Shown: positions 5,654 to 7,518 of the stretch, one piece after another | How positions within the stretch are numbered: the stretch's first letter is position 1 | Layout of the letters: every line of letters begins with the position of its first letter | NCBI GenBank assembly: GCA_025354615.1 | Contig: JANXMO010000573.1 | Span: forward strand, 1-7,518 | DNA from: Burkholderiales bacterium | GTDB lineage: Bacteria > Pseudomonadota > Gammaproteobacteria > Burkholderiales > Burkholderiaceae_C | DNA: 7,518 bases | Direction of reading: 5' to 3' | Notes under the pieces: generated by a model | Seen by the model: only the letters and a program-made list of their open reading frames with translations | The model's database searches: none | Told to the model about the DNA's origin: nothing | Position numbers and translations under genes: made by a program

Positions 5654-6558
5654 TGATGTCGCCACCCAACCAACATTCCATTCGCCAAAAAGAGCCTGTG
5701 CCGTCGTCGCCTGGGTTGTGCAAACCTGCTGAACGTTTGTCGCTCTTGCGTGCACTGGGTCTGTTGAGCCGGCTGGCGAAACGGCGGTTGCCGACCGGTT
5801 TCACGACGACTGACCTTGCGCAAACGCACCTGTCTTACGACGGACCGGGGTGCACGTTTGCTTCGGCCTGTTTCGACAAGCCAATGCGCCGCTACAGCGA
5901 CAGTGTTTTGCCGAGCGACAGCGGTTTTTGCGCGCCACGGCCGACCGGGGTCGGGGCCGACAGCGCCCGATTGCTACGGGAATTTGATTTGTTCTGGGCT
6001 GAGCAGGGCGCGCCGGAAGAAACCATGATTCTTTCAGTGCTCGAAGGCGGTGATGCTGTCTGCGTGGCGGTGCAACCCGGCCAACGGCAGTTTGCCGTGC
6101 ATTTCGACAGTGGCTTGCGGCTGCCTGCTCATTTGGCTGCCACTGGGCAGGCGCAGCTGGCGTGCTTGCCGCCGGCCGATGTGGCGGGGCGTTTCAGCGA
6201 AGACGCCACCGGGCTCCAGGCCTTGCCGGCCCGGCAACGCCTGGAGCGGCTCACGGATCACGGGCCTGCCAGCGTGGCTGAGCTGATTCGCTGGCTGCAG
6301 CGCATGCGTCGGCGTGGCCACAGCATTGATGACGAAGCGGTTTTTGAAGGCGTGGTTGGCATTGGCGCTGCGGTATTCGATGCCACCGGGACGGCGATTG
6401 CCGGCGTTGGCGTCTGTCTTTGCAAAACCCTGCTTGACGCCACGCGGCTGGCCCACCAGCGCACCCTGGTGATGCAAGCCGCCCAGACGCTGACGCAACG
6501 GCTGGGCGGCGTTTGTCCCTCGGCGGCCAGGCCCCGTTTTGAGGGCCTGAAAGCGTAA
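5629..6558 (+). CDS. IclR-family transcriptional regulator with atypical DNA-binding domain
   Basis: A 309-residue protein from ATG 5629, with alternative starts at ATG 5653 and 5656; none has a good Shine-Dalgarno sequence. The first 35 residues look unstructured. The N-terminal winged-helix region begins at about residue 36 (ERLSLLRALGLLSRLA), reaches DLAQTHLS (62-69) and resumes at RRY (87-89), but residues 70-86 (YDGPGCTFASACFDKPM) carry Gly-Pro-Gly where the recognition helix should be, and the stretch is several residues shorter than usual. The effector domain runs from about 131 (ETMILSVLEGGDAVCVAV) to the end, with DDEAVFEGVVGIGAAVFDATG aligning to the IclR signature but lacking its second Glu and the usual Pro. 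Ligand binding may persist while DNA binding is impaired or altered. The ligand is unknown, and no adjacent catabolic operon gives a hint. Confidence 0.7.
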   Translation: MPYSACSNMMSPPNQHSIRQKEPVPSSPGLCKPAERLSLLRALGLLSRLAKRRLPTGFTTTDLAQTHLSYDGPGCTFASACFDKPMRRYSDSVLPSDSGFCAPRPTGVGADSARLLREFDLFWAEQGAPEETMILSVLEGGDAVCVAVQPGQRQFAVHFDSGLRLPAHLAATGQAQLACLPPADVAGRFSEDATGLQALPARQRLERLTDHGPASVAELIRWLQRMRRRGHSIDDEAVFEGVVGIGAAVFDATGTAIAGVGVCLCKTLLDATRLAHQRTLVMQAAQTLTQRLGGVCPSAARPRFEGLKA

Positions 6559-6592
6559 CAAGCCTATGCAACACTGTGTGGTCTTGTATTTA

Positions 6593-6608
6593 TCCGTCGT
6601 TGACGGAG
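6593..6608 (+). promoter_or_regulatory. Small hairpin covering the VOC gene ribosome binding site
   Basis: TCCGTC (6593-6598) pairs with GACGGA (6602-6607) across a 3-nt loop. The right arm includes the GGA of the GGAG (6605-6608) that lies 7 nt before ATG 6616. This pairing could lower translation initiation. It is a 6-bp stem and may be chance. Confidence 0.3.
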
Positions 6609-6615
6609 CCATGCC

Positions 6616-7056
6616 ATGTCACGCGTTAGCACTTACCTGAACTTTGCTCGCAACACCGAGCAGGCCTTCGACTTCTACCGCTCGGTTTTTGGCGGGGAAT
6701 TTGCTCAACCCATCCACCGTTTCAGTGATGTGCCACCGATGCCGGGCCAGCCGCCCCTTGCCGAGGCCGACAAAAATCTCGTCATGCACGTTGAATTGGC
6801 CATTCTGGGCGGTCACGTGCTGATGGGAACCGATGCGCCTGAATCGATGGGGTTTTCATTGACCGCAGGCAACAACGTCTACATCAACCTTGAACCCGAT
6901 ACCCGTGTTGAGACCGAGCAGCTCTTCAATGCGCTGAAAGCCAACGGCAAAATCGAAATGCCCCTGCAAGACATGTTCTGGGGCGCTTATTTCGGCAGCC
7001 TGACCGACCAATTCAGTATCAAGTGGATGTTGAATTGCGCCAAAAAAGCTGCTTGA
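6616..7056 (+). CDS. VOC superfamily protein, PhnB-like (glyoxalase/bleomycin-resistance fold)
   Basis: A 146-residue single-unit VOC protein of the PhnB-like type, probably a cytoplasmic dimer (family knowledge). It shows STYLNFARNTEQAFDFYRSVFGGEF (first beta-alpha unit, residues 5-29), a RFSDVPPMPGQPPLAEADKNLVMHVELAILGGHVLMGTDAP stretch (35-74), and the closing ALKANGKIEMPLQDMFWGAYFGSLTDQFSIKWMLNC (107-141), which is highly typical of the family. Length is full. Substrate is unknown in most members; resistance or methyltransferase labels on relatives are mostly historical. ATG 6616 is chosen because GGAG at 6605-6608 is 7 nt upstream; an out-of-frame ATG at 6611 leads to a very short frame. 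It begins 57 nt after the IclR-type gene and may be co-transcribed. The AT-rich tail after its stop (TTTTTT at 7057-7062) lacks a GC-rich stem, so no terminator is called. Confidence 0.85.
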   Translation: MSRVSTYLNFARNTEQAFDFYRSVFGGEFAQPIHRFSDVPPMPGQPPLAEADKNLVMHVELAILGGHVLMGTDAPESMGFSLTAGNNVYINLEPDTRVETEQLFNALKANGKIEMPLQDMFWGAYFGSLTDQFSIKWMLNCAKKAA

Positions 7057-7108
7057 TTTTTTAAAGCGCTGCGGTCTCTATGCCTCGGCTTGTTACAAAG
7101 GTCTCTTC

Positions 7109-7518
7109 GTGTTGCAGGATTTTTTGTGGCGCCCGCACAGTGTTTGTCAAAGCCTGCGCGATTGGCAGGACAACAAGGATTTCCTCGAAAAAAATTCAAT
7201 CAACCGCTATGTGAACGTTCATACAGAGCCGGGTTTGGCCTGTTATGTGGCTGAACTACAGCATGTGTAGAGTTGTTTGGCAGCGCTAAAGAAGTCATTG
7301 CCATGCATGGTGCCGGGCTGTCGAACATCGTTTTTTCGCAGCGTGGCACCAAGGTGCTCGAACTGGGATCGCGCCTGCACCACAACACCTGTTTTCAAAC
7401 CCTGGCCGAGCGTTGCGGCTTGCCTTACACACACTGGTATTTGGCATCGGCGCCTGCTTGCACGGGCGGCGACACTCGCTTCGCCAATGTGGTGGCCGAC
7501 ATGGACAAGTTTCAGCAC
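7109..7518 (+). pseudogene. GT61 (DUF563) glycosyltransferase remnant, frameshifted, 5' end degraded, runs off the window
   Basis: The frame open from 7255 to the window end encodes ELFGSAKEVIAMHGAGLSN followed by IVFSQRGTKVLELGSRLHHN, the C-terminal hallmark of GT61/DUF563 glycosyltransferases (HGAGLxN...GTkVLEL). Just upstream, a different frame (7109-7267) reads VLQDFLWRPHS...NRYVNVHTEPGLACYVAELQHV and then meets TAG at 7268-7270. Removing one of two adjacent GT units in 7265-7268 (catGTGTagag) would join them as VAELQHVELFGSAKEV, matching the family's usual motif of that type. No ATG start exists in the upstream frame, and the VOC gene leaves no room for the several hundred residues normally ahead of this domain, so the 5' part is missing too. 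The 5' limit given is approximate. The DNA is clearly more AT-rich than the rest (25 G+C of 60 at 7141-7200). Confidence 0.65.

Noticed and set aside
6528..6549. Hairpin caggccc/gggcctg near the end of the IclR-type gene
   Set aside because: It lies inside coding sequence with no T-run after it; probably chance in GC-rich DNA.
7042..7062. A-run/T-run pairing at the VOC stop as a terminator
   Set aside because: The stem would be only A-U pairs with no GC-rich core, so it is unlikely to terminate transcription alone.
1..7518. CRISPR arrays, tRNA/rRNA genes, IS elements, toxin-antitoxin or phage-defence modules
   Set aside because: No regularly spaced direct repeats, cloverleaf-like segments, transposase motifs or defence-related domains were seen on either strand.

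Overview
The window reads as chromosomal DNA of a high-GC betaproteobacterium, most likely Burkholderiales and plausibly Comamonadaceae. The evidence is a strong G/C bias at third codon positions, a DUF1840 gene (a small family known mainly from Burkholderiales), and an HD-GYP protein with the DUF3391 N-terminal domain common in that order. No tRNA, rRNA, CRISPR array, transposase or phage gene is visible. All recognisable genes lie on the + strand.

Layout. Positions 1-1107 hold the 3' part of an ornithine aminotransferase gene (rocD), ending in a small terminator-like hairpin. Positions 1179-3232 hold a two-gene unit: a DUF3391/HD-GYP protein (probable c-di-GMP phosphodiesterase) whose stop codon overlaps the start of a double-PAS protein that has no output domain. 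Positions 3291-3596 (DUF1840) and 3634-4293 (histidine phosphatase) follow closely. An intergenic stretch at 4294-4450 carries a perfect 17-bp-arm hairpin and, three bases later, a good sigma70-type promoter for an exported alpha/beta hydrolase with a cysteine nucleophile motif (4451-5509). Next come an IclR-type regulator with an eroded DNA-binding domain (5629-6558), preceded by an inverted repeat that could be its operator, and a PhnB-like VOC protein (6616-7056). The window ends in a visibly more AT-rich stretch holding a broken GT61/DUF563 glycosyltransferase gene (about 7109-7518), split by what looks like a duplicated dinucleotide.

How the genes relate. The only pair with strong linkage in the sequence is HD-GYP plus PAS: the 1-nt stop/start overlap implies translational coupling, so the PAS protein may be a sensory partner for the phosphodiesterase. 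The other genes look like ordinary housekeeping or accessory genes in a row. I found no convincing new multi-gene system. The items most worth checking are the HD-GYP/orphan-PAS pair, the IclR protein with a damaged recognition helix, the long hairpin at 4331-4371, the Cys-type hydrolase and the GT61 frameshift.
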